DNA of 64,000 nucleotides from Arenibaculum pallidiluteum (GTDB taxonomy: Bacteria > Pseudomonadota > Alphaproteobacteria > Azospirillales > Azospirillaceae): NCBI RefSeq assembly GCF_017355985.1, contig NZ_JAFIQU010000011.1:1-64000 (forward strand), given 5' to 3'. Within the stretch, counting starts at the first letter, position 1; each line of letters starts with the position of its first letter. A program made the position numbers and the translations under genes. Below the pieces are notes generated by a model. The model searched no databases. It had not been told where the DNA came from and saw only the letters and a program-made list of their open reading frames with translations. Shown here piece by piece: positions 41,367-50,757 of the stretch.

Positions 41367-41551
41367 GGAACCTTCCGATCGGCGGTTGCTGGCCAAGGAC
41401 TTCAACCGGACCCGGTGGTATCCGTTCCGCCCATCGCCTGACCGCCGCCCTCCTGCCCACCGCCGGCTGCTCGTCGCGCTTGCCGTCCCGGGCATCTCCG
41501 CGGCAGGCTGCGGGTCCGGCGTCCGGCCGGGACGGCGCAGCGGGACATCGC

Positions 41552-42463
41552 ATGGCAGGGATCGAAGGGGAAGGGATCGCAGGGCGGGCCATCGGCTTCG
41601 TGGGGCTTGGCCTCATGGGGCGGCCCATGGCGCTGAACCTGCACAGGGCCGGCGCCCGGGTTACGGTGGCCAGCCGCTCTCCGGGGCCGGTTGCAGAACT
41701 CGCCTCCGCGGGGCTCGGAACGGCGACGACGCCGCGCGAGGCCGCCCACCGGGCGGAGGCGGTGATCCTGATGGTCACCGACACGCCGGCCGTCGCAGCT
41801 GTGCTCGAAGGCCCGGATGGCGTCCTTGCCGGTCTGGAGCCGGGGGCGCTGGTGATCGACATGGGCACGACGGCAGTACCCGACACGCGGCGCTTCGCGG
41901 CCGCCGTGGCTGCAGCCGGGGGGCGCTGGCTGGATGCCCCGGTCTCGGGCGGACAGGTGGGGGCGGTGGAGGCGACGCTCTCGGTGATGGTCGGCGCCGA
42001 GGAGGCGGATTTCGAGGCGGCGCTCCCGATCCTGCGGGCCCTCGGGCGCCGGGTGACCCGTGTCGGGCCGCCAGGCGCGGGCCAGGTGGCCAAGGCCGCG
42101 AACCAGATGATCGTCGGCCTCACCATCGGGGCGGTGGCCGAGGCCCTGGCCCTCGCGCAGGCGGCTGGCGCCGATCCCGCCCGCGTGCGCGAGGCGCTGA
42201 TGGGTGGCTTCGCCGGATCGCGGATCCTCGAGGTCCACGGGCAGCGGATGGTCGAGGGGAGCTACGCGCCGGGCGCGCGCGCCACCACGCAGCTCAAGGA
42301 CATGCGCCAGGCCGAGGCGCTGGCGGCCGCGCTCGGCCTCGATCTCCCGGCGCTGGCGGTGAACCGTGCCCGCTACGAGGAGCTGGTCGCGCGGGGCGAC
42401 GGCGATCTCGACCACGCCGCGCTCTTCCGGCTCTATTCCGCCCGGGCGCGAGGGGCGGAGTAG
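41552..42463 (+). CDS. 3-hydroxyisobutyrate dehydrogenase-family oxidoreductase
   Basis: A 303-residue NAD(P)-dependent beta-hydroxyacid dehydrogenase. IGFVGLGLMGRPMALNL is the dinucleotide fold, DAPVSGGQVGA the substrate loop, and the catalytic Lys is in VAKAANQMIVG. Members include tartronate-semialdehyde, 3-hydroxyisobutyrate and 2-(hydroxymethyl)glutarate dehydrogenases. The last is a later step of the E. barkeri nicotinate pathway, but this gene is 26 kb from that cluster and no link is visible. Convergent with the hybrid kinase. Confidence 0.9.
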   Translation: MAGIEGEGIAGRAIGFVGLGLMGRPMALNLHRAGARVTVASRSPGPVAELASAGLGTATTPREAAHRAEAVILMVTDTPAVAAVLEGPDGVLAGLEPGALVIDMGTTAVPDTRRFAAAVAAAGGRWLDAPVSGGQVGAVEATLSVMVGAEEADFEAALPILRALGRRVTRVGPPGAGQVAKAANQMIVGLTIGAVAEALALAQAAGADPARVREALMGGFAGSRILEVHGQRMVEGSYAPGARATTQLKDMRQAEALAAALGLDLPALAVNRARYEELVARGDGDLDHAALFRLYSARARGAE

Positions 42464-42468
42464 GGCCG

Positions 42469-45400
42469 CTACTCCGCGGGCGTCGGCGCTTCCGTCCCGA
42501 TCCGCTGCTCGATCGCCTGCCGGGTCAGCACCGCAACCGATTCCAGAGCGGGGATCAGGTCGTCGGCGATGACGCCCTCGCGGCTGTGCTGCTCGATCCC
42601 GAACAACACCGCCGACAGCCGTTCCGCGCCCATGTTCCCGGCAGCGCCCCGCAGCGCGTGGCACTCGGCGCGGAGCGCGACAGCGTCCCGTGCGGCGACC
42701 GAGGCGCGGATCCCCTCCAGGCTCTCGTCCAGGCGGCTCAGCAGGCTGCGGTAGAAGCTGGAGGCGCCATCGCGCCCGAAGAAGCTCTCGAGCTCGCGTG
42801 CCGTGTTCTCGACGATCAGCGGCAGCTCGCCTCCCCCCGCGCCGGCGCCCGCCTCGGGAGCGGCAGGCTCCCGGCCCGCGCGCCCCGCGACGGCGGCGTG
42901 GATGGCTGCGTGCAGCTTCGGCCAGTCCACGGGCTTGGTCACATAGTCGTCGAAGCCCGCGTCCCGTGCGCGCCGCACCGTCTCGGCCACGGCATCGGCC
43001 GACAGGCCGACGATGGGAATCCTTCCGGCGGCGCCCGGCAGGCGCCTGATCTCCGCAGCCGCCTCCAGCCCGTCCATCACCGGCATCTGCATGTCCAGCA
43101 GCAGCAGGTCGTAGGGCCGGGCCGCGACCGCATCCACTGCCTGCCGCCCGTCTTCGACGCTGTCCACCACATGCCCGGTCCGCTCCAGCATGGTGGTGAT
43201 CAGCATGCGGTTGACGGGGTTGTCCTCGGCCAGGAGGATCCGCGCCTGCGTGCCTGCCGCAGGCCCGGTCGTCTCGGATTCCTGCGGCAGCGCTGGGGTA
43301 CCGGTCCGGCAGCGGACGGTGAAGCGGAAGGTCGAGCCCTCGCCTGGGCGGCTGGACGCCGTGATCGTTCCGCCCAGCGCCTCCACCAGGCTCTTGGAGA
43401 TCGACAGGCCGAGCCCCGTTCCCCCGAAGCGGCGTGTCGTCGAGCTGTCGCCCTGCACGAAGGGCTGGAACAGACGTCCGATCTGCTCCTCCGTCATGCC
43501 GATCCCGGTATCCGCGACCACGAAGTCCAGCAGGACCACGTCCTGCGCCTCGGTGCGGCCGGATACCGACACCGTGACGCCCCCGCGGGAGGTGAACTTG
43601 ATGGCGTTGCCGATCAGGTTGAACAGCACCTGGCGGAGCCGGGTCGGGTCGATGCGGACCCAGCAGGGTGTCCCCTCGGCGATCTCCAGCTCCAGGCGCA
43701 GGCCCTTGCGCGACGCCTGGGAGGTGTAGAGCGCGCGCACGTCGCGCACCGTCGAATACAGGTCGGTGTCGACCTCCTCCAGGGCAAGCTGCCCGGCCTC
43801 GATCTTCGAGAAGTCCAGTACGTCGTTCAGCACAGCCAGCAGGTTCGAGGCGGACCCGCGCAGCGTGTCGACGATGCGGCGCTGCTCCGGCGTCAGGGTG
43901 GTGCCGACCAGCAGGTCGGCAAGGCCGAGAACGCCGGTCATCGGCGTCCGGATCTCGTGGCTCATGGTCGCGAGGAACTGCTCGCGGGCGCGCACGGCTC
44001 CCTCGGCCTCGCGTCGCGCGATCTCCAGCTTCATCTCGTTGCGCTTGCGCTCGGTCACGTCCTGGCCGGTGCCGAGGATCTGGACCGGCCGGCCGGCCGG
44101 GTCGCGCGCGAAGACCTTCTCGCGGTACCAGAGCCAGCGCCATTCTCCGCTGGCATGGCGCACGCGCTGCTCGTACTCGAGCACCTCCTCGTCGCCCATG
44201 GCCGCGAACCGGGCCATCCGCTCCTGGGCGGCGGGCAGGTCCTCGGGATGCACGACCGCGCGCTGGAAGTGGGGACCGAGCACGCGGACCTGCTCCCGCG
44301 TGTACCCAAAGAACGACCAGGTGTCGCGGTTGCCGTAGATGTGGCAGAGCGTGTCGATGTTCAGGATGTAGATGATGTTGGGCGAGAGGTCGGCGATCTG
44401 CCGGGCGAGGTTCCGGCTGTCCCGGAGCTCGGCCTCCTGGATCTTCGCGCCGGTGATGTCCAGCATGCTGCCGCGGGCGCGGACGACGACGCCATTCTCG
44501 ACGATGGGCTCGGCCCGCGTCACGACGTGGTTCCAGCCGCCGCCGGGCATGCGGTGGCGCAGCTCGATCTCGTAGGGAAGGAAGCGGTTGAAGAGCGCAT
44601 CGAGGCTTCTCTCCAGCAGCGGCCGGTCCTCGGGATGCACGCTTTCCAGATAGGTGTCGAAGTCCGGGGCGCCGCCCTCGGGCGGCAGCCCGTTGATGCG
44701 GAACGTCTCCTCGGACCATTCCAGGCGGCGCCCGGTCGGTTCCAGCTCCCAGCTTCCGAGATTGGCGATGCGCTGGGTCGCGGCGAGGTCGTGGTTCAGC
44801 CGGACCAGTTCCAAACGCTGCTCGGCCAGCGCGTCCTCCTGCCGTTGCCGGCGCCGCAAGGCCGCCAGCAGCAGCGCCGCCATCACGAGGATCGCGGCGC
44901 TGACCCCACCGCCGGCCACGGCGACGCGCGTGGCGAAATCGCGCCAGGCCTCCAGCACGTCGGTCTCGCCCAGCCCGACGCTGACGATCAGCGGATAGCG
45001 GCGGAGCTGCCGGTATCCGTTGATCCTGCGCACGCCGTCCACGCCGCTGGTGCCGATGTAGCTGCCGGCGAGCCGGGTCTGCCAGAGCTCCATCAGCTGC
45101 CGGTCGGCCTCGGGCGGAACGTCGCCGGGAAGGCCCTCGGGCATCCCACGGGAGAAGGCGCGGACGGTCCCGTCGCTGCCGACCAGCTTGATCGCGCCGT
45201 CGGGGCCGAGCGGCACGTTCTGGTAGAACCGGGCGAAGTAGACGGGATCCAGGGAGATCGCGAGTACTCCGGCGAACTGGCCGTCCGGGTGGCTCAGGCG
45301 CCGGGTGATCTGGATCGACCACCGGCCCGTGGGCTGGCTACGCACGGGTTTGCTGACGAAGATGCCCTCGTCCGGGCGCAGGGCGTGGACCCTGAAGTAC

Positions 45401-45804
45401 TCGCGATCGGAATGGTCCGCGGGCTCGGTGGCCGGCCCCGCATCCGTGGCCAGGAGCTTTCCGTCCGCACCGATTAGCGAGGCGCGGAGCGTCAGGTCCA
45501 GGGGGATCGAGAAGCGGTTCAGAACTCCCGAGAGATCGAAGGCGTCCGGGCGCTCCTCGTGCTCGTGGGCGATCGCGTTCATCATCTGCTCGATCGAGGC
45601 GAGCAGCCAGAACGTCTGCTCCTCGAAGGCGAGGCTAAGCGCCAGCGCATGCTCTTCGCCCCGCGCCAGCGTCTGGCGCCGCTCGAAGCCCAGGAATGCG
45701 ACGATCGCGCCCCATAGGGCAAGCAGCAGCACGGTGACCGCGGCGCCCAGCAGCCAGTTGCTGCGCCGCAGCCCCGTTGGAGGGCTCGCTCCAGACGATT
45801 TCAT
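42469..45804 (-). CDS. Hybrid sensor kinase: Cache, two PAS, HisKA, REC and Hpt
   Basis: A 1111-residue membrane kinase. Two helices (near residues 17-37 and 300-325) bracket a periplasmic Cache-like sensor. Then come two PAS/PAC domains, a HisKA domain (phospho-acceptor in ATMSHEIRTPMTGVL), HATPase (NLIGNAIKFT, DTGIGM), a receiver (LLLLDMQMPVMDG, with Lys in VTKPVDW) and a C-terminal Hpt domain with phospho-His in ECHALRGAAGNMG. This is a full internal phosphorelay. No DNA-binding partner is nearby. The start at 45804 is chosen by domain layout; an ATG upstream would add 32 residues. Confidence 0.92.
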   Translation of the reverse strand: MKSSGASPPTGLRRSNWLLGAAVTVLLLALWGAIVAFLGFERRQTLARGEEHALALSLAFEEQTFWLLASIEQMMNAIAHEHEERPDAFDLSGVLNRFSIPLDLTLRASLIGADGKLLATDAGPATEPADHSDREYFRVHALRPDEGIFVSKPVRSQPTGRWSIQITRRLSHPDGQFAGVLAISLDPVYFARFYQNVPLGPDGAIKLVGSDGTVRAFSRGMPEGLPGDVPPEADRQLMELWQTRLAGSYIGTSGVDGVRRINGYRQLRRYPLIVSVGLGETDVLEAWRDFATRVAVAGGGVSAAILVMAALLLAALRRRQRQEDALAEQRLELVRLNHDLAATQRIANLGSWELEPTGRRLEWSEETFRINGLPPEGGAPDFDTYLESVHPEDRPLLERSLDALFNRFLPYEIELRHRMPGGGWNHVVTRAEPIVENGVVVRARGSMLDITGAKIQEAELRDSRNLARQIADLSPNIIYILNIDTLCHIYGNRDTWSFFGYTREQVRVLGPHFQRAVVHPEDLPAAQERMARFAAMGDEEVLEYEQRVRHASGEWRWLWYREKVFARDPAGRPVQILGTGQDVTERKRNEMKLEIARREAEGAVRAREQFLATMSHEIRTPMTGVLGLADLLVGTTLTPEQRRIVDTLRGSASNLLAVLNDVLDFSKIEAGQLALEEVDTDLYSTVRDVRALYTSQASRKGLRLELEIAEGTPCWVRIDPTRLRQVLFNLIGNAIKFTSRGGVTVSVSGRTEAQDVVLLDFVVADTGIGMTEEQIGRLFQPFVQGDSSTTRRFGGTGLGLSISKSLVEALGGTITASSRPGEGSTFRFTVRCRTGTPALPQESETTGPAAGTQARILLAEDNPVNRMLITTMLERTGHVVDSVEDGRQAVDAVAARPYDLLLLDMQMPVMDGLEAAAEIRRLPGAAGRIPIVGLSADAVAETVRRARDAGFDDYVTKPVDWPKLHAAIHAAVAGRAGREPAAPEAGAGAGGGELPLIVENTARELESFFGRDGASSFYRSLLSRLDESLEGIRASVAARDAVALRAECHALRGAAGNMGAERLSAVLFGIEQHSREGVIADDLIPALESVAVLTRQAIEQRIGTEAPTPAE

Positions 45805-46013
45805 GAAAACTCGGCGCCGATCCTGCTGCAAATGCTCCGTCCCACCCAGGAAAGCACATTCCTGCATATCGAGGATAAGGCTTTTGTTGGGCGCCGGCAC
45901 CTGCCGGCGCGAAGCATGCCGGCGCTTCCGGGCCGGTCCTGCCCTCCGCGTGACGGAAGCCGGCCGGGGCTGTTGGCTCTGATCACCGGGTTACCAAGAA
46001 CTCAGGGCAAAAC

Positions 46014-46598
46014 ATGCAGACGCCGCTGAACATCGCCTTCCACAACACGCCCGCCGATCCCGGGATCGAAGCGGACATCCGCGAGCGCGTCGACAAGCTC
46101 GAGCGCCTGTTCGACGGCCTGATTGGCTGCCGTGTCGCGGTCGAAGCCCAGCACCAGCAGCACCGCACCGGCAACGTCTACGACGTGCATATCGAGCTCG
46201 TCGTGCCGGGCGGCGAGCTCGTCGTCAGCCGTCAGCCCAAGAAGGCGCAGCAGAAGTACGCGAACCCCGATGTCCGCACCTCGATCCGCGACGCCTTCCA
46301 GGCGGCCGAACGGCAGCTCAAGGACTACAAGGCACAGCTCCGTGGCGACGTGAAATCCCATGCGGTCGAGGTTCCGGGCCAGATCGCACGCCTGGTCCCG
46401 GAGGAGGACCATGGGTTCATCATGACCGGAACCGGAACGCTGCTGTACTTCCACCGGAACAGCGTTCTGGACGGGGACTTCGACGCACTCAGCGTCGGCG
46501 AGCCCGTCAACTACGTCGAAGACATGGGCGATACCGGCCCGACGGCGGCCAAGGTCTTCCGTCGCGGCCCGGCCCGCCAGTCCGGTGGCGCGGGCTGA
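46014..46598 (+). CDS. HPF/RaiA-like ribosome-associated protein fused to a cold-shock domain
   Basis: 194 residues. Residues 5-105 form an S30AE/HPF-like domain (IEADIRERVDKLERLFD, VYDVHIELVVPGGELVV, AFQAAERQLKDY). Residues 115-190 resemble a cold-shock domain, with LVPEEDHGFIMTGTGTLLYF and FHRNSVLDGDFDAL corresponding to the RNP motifs. A ribosome-binding, nucleic-acid-contacting role under stress is inferred. The following gene (DUF3775) is 45 bp downstream. Confidence 0.88.
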   Translation: MQTPLNIAFHNTPADPGIEADIRERVDKLERLFDGLIGCRVAVEAQHQQHRTGNVYDVHIELVVPGGELVVSRQPKKAQQKYANPDVRTSIRDAFQAAERQLKDYKAQLRGDVKSHAVEVPGQIARLVPEEDHGFIMTGTGTLLYFHRNSVLDGDFDALSVGEPVNYVEDMGDTGPTAAKVFRRGPARQSGGAG

Positions 46599-46643
46599 CC
46601 GCGCCACTCCTCCCACGACGAATCCCCTCAGCAGAGAGGCCCC

Positions 46644-47063
46644 ATGCTCTCGAAGCTTTCCCTGGACGAGGTGAAACGGGTTCACGACCTGTCGCTCGAG
46701 GCGCTGGCCGCCCGCGACCGGCTCGTGAACAAGGTCTATCAGGCGGATCTCGGCGACCAGCCCCTTGAGCGCGGCAGCCGGATGCCGACCGACCTGGACA
46801 ATCTCGACGTTCTGAACGCCGTGGACAGCGCCGAGTACAGGGCGCTCAAGGACTACATCGAGGGGCTCGATTCCGAGCGCCGCGAGGAGCTGAAGGCGCT
46901 GATGCTGATCGGCCGCGGCGATCACGCGCCCGCGGAGTGGGACGAGGCGCTTGCCGCTGCCCGGACGATCCCGCAGGCCGGCGATGCCGACTATCTGGCC
47001 GAGAAGGCGTCCCTTTCCCAGTACCTGATGAAGGGGCTCTACGGGATCGACCGGAAGGACTGA
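46644..47063 (+). CDS. DUF3775 protein
   Basis: A 139-residue soluble protein whose C-terminal half (ALKDYIEGLDSERREELKAL, LIGRG, WDEALAAA) matches DUF3775, a family of unknown function in proteobacteria. GAGAGG precedes the ATG. It follows the HPF-cold-shock gene and may be co-transcribed. Its 3' end overlaps the convergent thermonuclease-like gene by 25 bp. Confidence 0.82.
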   Translation: MLSKLSLDEVKRVHDLSLEALAARDRLVNKVYQADLGDQPLERGSRMPTDLDNLDVLNAVDSAEYRALKDYIEGLDSERREELKALMLIGRGDHAPAEWDEALAAARTIPQAGDADYLAEKASLSQYLMKGLYGIDRKD

Positions 47064-47638
47064 GCGCCGGGGCCTTCCCAGGGCCGGTCGAACTCGCCGG
47101 CCCAGAGGCCCTGCCGCTCATCCTCGGCGAGGCGCTGCGGCAAGGCATACCGGCCGTTGCTGTAGCGCCCGTCGTCGAGCGCCCATCCGGCGCGGACGAG
47201 CTCGCGGGCGAGATCCCGGCCGTCGACGTAGCACAGGGCGACCTCCCAGCCGGAGCGGTCGCGGTCCCCGCGCTCGCATCGCAGCTCGGCCCCCGCGACC
47301 AGCGCCGCCAGGACCGCCTGGGAGACAAGCCCGCAGGGATAGGCCTGCCCCCCGCGACGGCACACCTGGTCTGGGGCCGGCGCCTGGATGCCCCACAACC
47401 GGATCCGCCGGCCAGCGAGAGTGAGGCTCTGGCCGTCATGGACCTGCGGCGGTATGGGTGCGTTCCGTGCCTGCGCCACGGGTGCGTTCCGCGGCTGCGC
47501 CATGGGTGCGTTCCGCGGCTGCGCCACCGCGGGGGCCACGCTCCAGAGCGGCCCGAGGACAAGCCCCCAGGGCGCCCAGAATGCTGCCGCCAGGACCGCC
47601 CCCAGGACCACGAGGGTCCGGGGGCGCACGGCTCGCAT
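47039..47638 (-). CDS. Thermonuclease-family (SNase-like) exported protein
   Basis: 199 residues with an N-terminal signal or anchor helix (residues 5-40), a linker of three 8-residue repeats (AQPRNAPM type), then an SNase-like domain (LTLAGRRIRLWGIQAPAPDQVC; GRDLARELVRAGWA; YALPQRLAEDERQGLWAG). Several catalytic-type residues (RL-GI-APE) are partly preserved, so activity is uncertain. Its ATG overlaps the stop of the penicillin-binding protein gene as TGATG, so the two are translationally coupled. Confidence 0.82.
   Translation of the reverse strand: MRAVRPRTLVVLGAVLAAAFWAPWGLVLGPLWSVAPAVAQPRNAPMAQPRNAPVAQARNAPIPPQVHDGQSLTLAGRRIRLWGIQAPAPDQVCRRGGQAYPCGLVSQAVLAALVAGAELRCERGDRDRSGWEVALCYVDGRDLARELVRAGWALDDGRYSNGRYALPQRLAEDERQGLWAGEFDRPWEGPGAQSFRSIP
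47456..47527. repeat. Three tandem 24-bp repeats inside the thermonuclease-like gene
   Basis: The unit starting GGGTGCGTTCCGCGGCTGCG is present three times with a few substitutions. Being 24 bp long it keeps frame and encodes the repeated 8-residue Pro/Arg/Asn/Ala linker after the signal helix. Copy number may vary between strains. Confidence 0.85.
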
Positions 47639-50600
47639 CAGCGAGCCGGCTGGGTGGCGGCCGGGATCACGCGCCCGGCTCCGGCGGCCGGACCCGCGCC
47701 AGGGGCCGGAGCCGCCTGCGGGAGGACCGGCTGGGCCTGACTGGGCAGCGTCTGACCGGGCAGTGCCTGTCCGGGGGCGCGCTCGACCGTCTGCGTCATG
47801 GACCGCTCGATCAGCGGCTGGAGCGTGGGCGCCAGCGACTTCAGGAGCTGGGCGGGCAGGGCGCTGGTGAAGCGGTAGCGTGCCGCCTCCGGGCCGCGGA
47901 CATGGGCGGTGACCGTCCCGAAAAACCGGTCGCCCACGAAGAACACGAAGGTCGCCGTGCGCGCCACGACCCGCTCGCCGTAGCGGTGGTCGCCGGTGCC
48001 GGTCTTGCCGCCGACCTGGAGCGGCCCGCCGCTCGGGGCCAGGAAGGCGCCCCGGACGCGCTTGGCCGTGCCGTTCTCGGCGACATCGATCAGCGCCCTG
48101 CGGACCGTCGCCGAGATCTCAGGCGAGAGCACCCGCTCCGGGGCCCTCGGGGCCAGCGACATCTCGGTCTCGAAGGGGGTCCCGGCCGCGAAGTGAAGCT
48201 TCTCGACCCGGACGGTCGGCATCTTCAGCCCGTCGTTCACGATCACGCCCATCAGGTCGGCCAGTGCGCCCGGCCGGTCCGCCGAGCTGCCGATCGATGT
48301 CGCGTAGGACGGCACCAGGCTTTCGAAGGGATAGCCCAGCCGCTGCCAGGCCACGTGGATGCGCTTGAACGCCTCCTCCTCCATGAGGATGCGGATGCGG
48401 GTGTCCTGTGCGGCCTTGCGCGACGACTTGAACAGCCAGGCATAGGTCTCCTGCCGCTCCGCGCCGGAGGCCGCCAGGGCCTGCGAGCGCGTCGCGTCGG
48501 GATTGGCGTTCAGGTAGCCCGCCAGCCAGAGCTCCAGCGGGTGGCGGCCGGCGATGTAGCCGCGATCCTGGAGATTGAACTTGTCGATCGCGTACTTCTC
48601 GAAAAGGCGCTGCAGGTCCCGCTCGTCCAGGTTGGACTTAGGCAGGCGCTCGCGCATGAAGGCCGCGAACTCCGAGAAGGGCGCGTTCGGCCGCACGGAG
48701 CGGAAGGTGACGGCCAGGCGGTGCGGCACCGGGCGCACCCGGCTTGCAAGCAGCTCCAGCCGCTCTTCGGGCGTCTTGCCTTTGTAGTCCGTGTAGAACC
48801 GGTTCAGGAAATGGCTGCCCTCCTCGTCCGCGAACTTGGCGAGGTATTCCTGGCGGGCCGGATGGTTGGGGTCCTCGATCGGGTTGCCCGTCTCGCCCAC
48901 CATTTCCGCCACGTGGTAGAGCACGATGTCCCGCATGATGCGGATGAACGGCAGGTTGATCGAGTTCCGCAGGGACTCCGTCACGGTCGGGACGGAGCCG
49001 TTGTCCTTGTTGTCGAAGTTGACGAAGGTGTGGACGCCGCCGCCGGTGAAGAAGCGCTCGCCGGGGCTGGCGGAATAGCGCCGGTCCATCGCCGCGGCGA
49101 GCAGGTGCGGAAGGGTACGCTGGCCTGAGTCCGCGACATAGGTCGCGACCCAGCGGGTCAGCGGGTCGCCCGCTTCCTCGGCCACAGCCAGGAGCTGCTT
49201 GCGCGGCAGATGGGCATAGCGGCCGTGCAGCTCCTGGATGATCTCCAGATAGGTGATCAGCGTGCGCAGCTTGGCGGTCGAGCCCAGGTCGAGCTTGGCG
49301 CCCTCGTTGATGTCCAGCGGCTGGTCCAGGTTGTCCGCCTGGATACGGACGTAGTTCGCGTCCTTGCCGCGCTCGTACAGCACGAAGGAGTAGATCACGC
49401 GGTCGGCGCTGGCCGTGGACGTGTTGCTCAGCAGGCGGAAGCCCGTCAGGCCGAGCTCCTCGGTGAACTTGGCGTCATCAAGCCGCTCGAGCACGCGCAC
49501 GACGCGCTCCTGCATGGGCGCGTCCAGCGCCGTGTCGACGCTGACGTCCGTGCGGTCCAGGGCATAGAGGCTCGGGACGCCCATCATGCCCAGGAGGCGG
49601 GCGCGGATCGCGTTCGATGCCTTCTGCTCGACGAAGGAGACCTCCGGCGGCGCCGGGGTGTCTTCGCGGAAGCGGAGCTGCGCGGCGATGGCCGCGTCGC
49701 GCAGGGCCGGCGAGATCAGGCCCTGGCCCGCCATCACGCGGAGATGGCTGTCGCAGAGCTCCTCGAGGTCGGCGCGGTTCTGGATCAGGTAGTAGGACGG
49801 GCGCCGCTGGGCAATGAGCAGGCTGACCACCTGCTTGTAGATCGCGGCCTTACGCTCCGTCTCGGCGGCATTGCGCGGCTCGGCGCGCAGGACCCGCATG
49901 GCTTCGTTGAAGTCGGTGCCGTACCAGGCCCACAGCCCGTCGCCGAGGCCGTTGACCTCGCCGAAGCCCAGCCGCGCGGTCAGCGGCGTCGAGTTCAGGT
50001 AGTCGACGACGATGCGCCGGCGCGCATCCGTCGTGTCCCTGCCGTCGAGATAGGCGCGGACCGAGGCCGAGACCATCTGGCGCAGCTTGTCGGTCGCGCC
50101 CTGGGTCTGGCCATCGGGCGAGTTGCGATACTTTTCGATCTGCGTCGCGAGCGTAGAGCCGCCGGGGATGCGCATGCCGGGATGCATCCACTGCAGCGGC
50201 AGCCCGCCGATCGCCATGACGAAGCGGTCCCACTCGACCGCGGGGTTGCGCGTCGGGTTCTCCGCGTCCAGGAGCTCGCGGTTCTCGATGAACAGCAGCG
50301 TGTCGACGACCAGGCCCGGGACGGACTCGAAATCATCGAAGACCCGCTCGGGATAGCGCGCCGCGAACAGGATCGACCCGTTGCGGTCCTTCACCGTGAT
50401 GCCGGACCGCGTCTTGGCCCGGTAGATCGGGAAGCCGCCATGCTCCATGAACCCCGCCAGCGCCGGCGAGATCTCGGCCTGGCGGTCGACGCGGTAGCCC
50501 GCGCGCTTCAGCGTCTCGACATAGGTCGGAAGCTGCATGTAGCCGAGGCGCTCGTTGTAGGGGCCCGTCTCCGGGAAGACGATGCGCTCCGACGGCCCCT

Positions 50601-50757
50601 GCTTGACCTCATAGGTCAGTTCCTTCGCGTAGCGCGAGAGCAGGCCGGCCTGGAGCCAGGACGTCTTCATCTCGATGCTGGCCAGGTACCCGACGCCCGA
50701 AAGCGCGGCGACCGCGACGCCGCCCATGAGCCACCGATCCCACCGCCAACGCTGCAT
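47638..50757 (-). CDS. Bifunctional class A penicillin-binding protein
   Basis: A 1039-residue inner-membrane enzyme that polymerises and cross-links peptidoglycan. After one membrane helix (residues 10-28), the GT51 transglycosylase has Glu158 (FIENREL) and GGSTLATQ at 199-206. The transpeptidase has the active Ser493 in GSTAK, an SLRNS (S-x-N) motif and KTGTG. It is longer than usual PBP1 proteins because of an insert of about 200 residues between the S-x-N and KTG motifs (roughly 640-860) and a Pro/Gln/Ala-rich tail. It forms a coupled pair with the downstream thermonuclease-like gene. Confidence 0.92.
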   Translation of the reverse strand: MQRWRWDRWLMGGVAVAALSGVGYLASIEMKTSWLQAGLLSRYAKELTYEVKQGPSERIVFPETGPYNERLGYMQLPTYVETLKRAGYRVDRQAEISPALAGFMEHGGFPIYRAKTRSGITVKDRNGSILFAARYPERVFDDFESVPGLVVDTLLFIENRELLDAENPTRNPAVEWDRFVMAIGGLPLQWMHPGMRIPGGSTLATQIEKYRNSPDGQTQGATDKLRQMVSASVRAYLDGRDTTDARRRIVVDYLNSTPLTARLGFGEVNGLGDGLWAWYGTDFNEAMRVLRAEPRNAAETERKAAIYKQVVSLLIAQRRPSYYLIQNRADLEELCDSHLRVMAGQGLISPALRDAAIAAQLRFREDTPAPPEVSFVEQKASNAIRARLLGMMGVPSLYALDRTDVSVDTALDAPMQERVVRVLERLDDAKFTEELGLTGFRLLSNTSTASADRVIYSFVLYERGKDANYVRIQADNLDQPLDINEGAKLDLGSTAKLRTLITYLEIIQELHGRYAHLPRKQLLAVAEEAGDPLTRWVATYVADSGQRTLPHLLAAAMDRRYSASPGERFFTGGGVHTFVNFDNKDNGSVPTVTESLRNSINLPFIRIMRDIVLYHVAEMVGETGNPIEDPNHPARQEYLAKFADEEGSHFLNRFYTDYKGKTPEERLELLASRVRPVPHRLAVTFRSVRPNAPFSEFAAFMRERLPKSNLDERDLQRLFEKYAIDKFNLQDRGYIAGRHPLELWLAGYLNANPDATRSQALAASGAERQETYAWLFKSSRKAAQDTRIRILMEEEAFKRIHVAWQRLGYPFESLVPSYATSIGSSADRPGALADLMGVIVNDGLKMPTVRVEKLHFAAGTPFETEMSLAPRAPERVLSPEISATVRRALIDVAENGTAKRVRGAFLAPSGGPLQVGGKTGTGDHRYGERVVARTATFVFFVGDRFFGTVTAHVRGPEAARYRFTSALPAQLLKSLAPTLQPLIERSMTQTVERAPGQALPGQTLPSQAQPVLPQAAPAPGAGPAAGAGRVIPAATQPAR

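Noticed and set aside
41552-42463. 3-hydroxyisobutyrate-type dehydrogenase as the 2-formylglutarate reductase of the nicotinate pathway
   Set aside because: The family is right, but it is 26 kb away, has no shared operator-like site and the family has many substrates.
41128-45477. 1449-residue plus-strand frame across the hybrid kinase
   Set aside because: Antisense to a kinase with complete HisKA, receiver and Hpt motifs; composition is low-complexity Arg/Ala/Gly.
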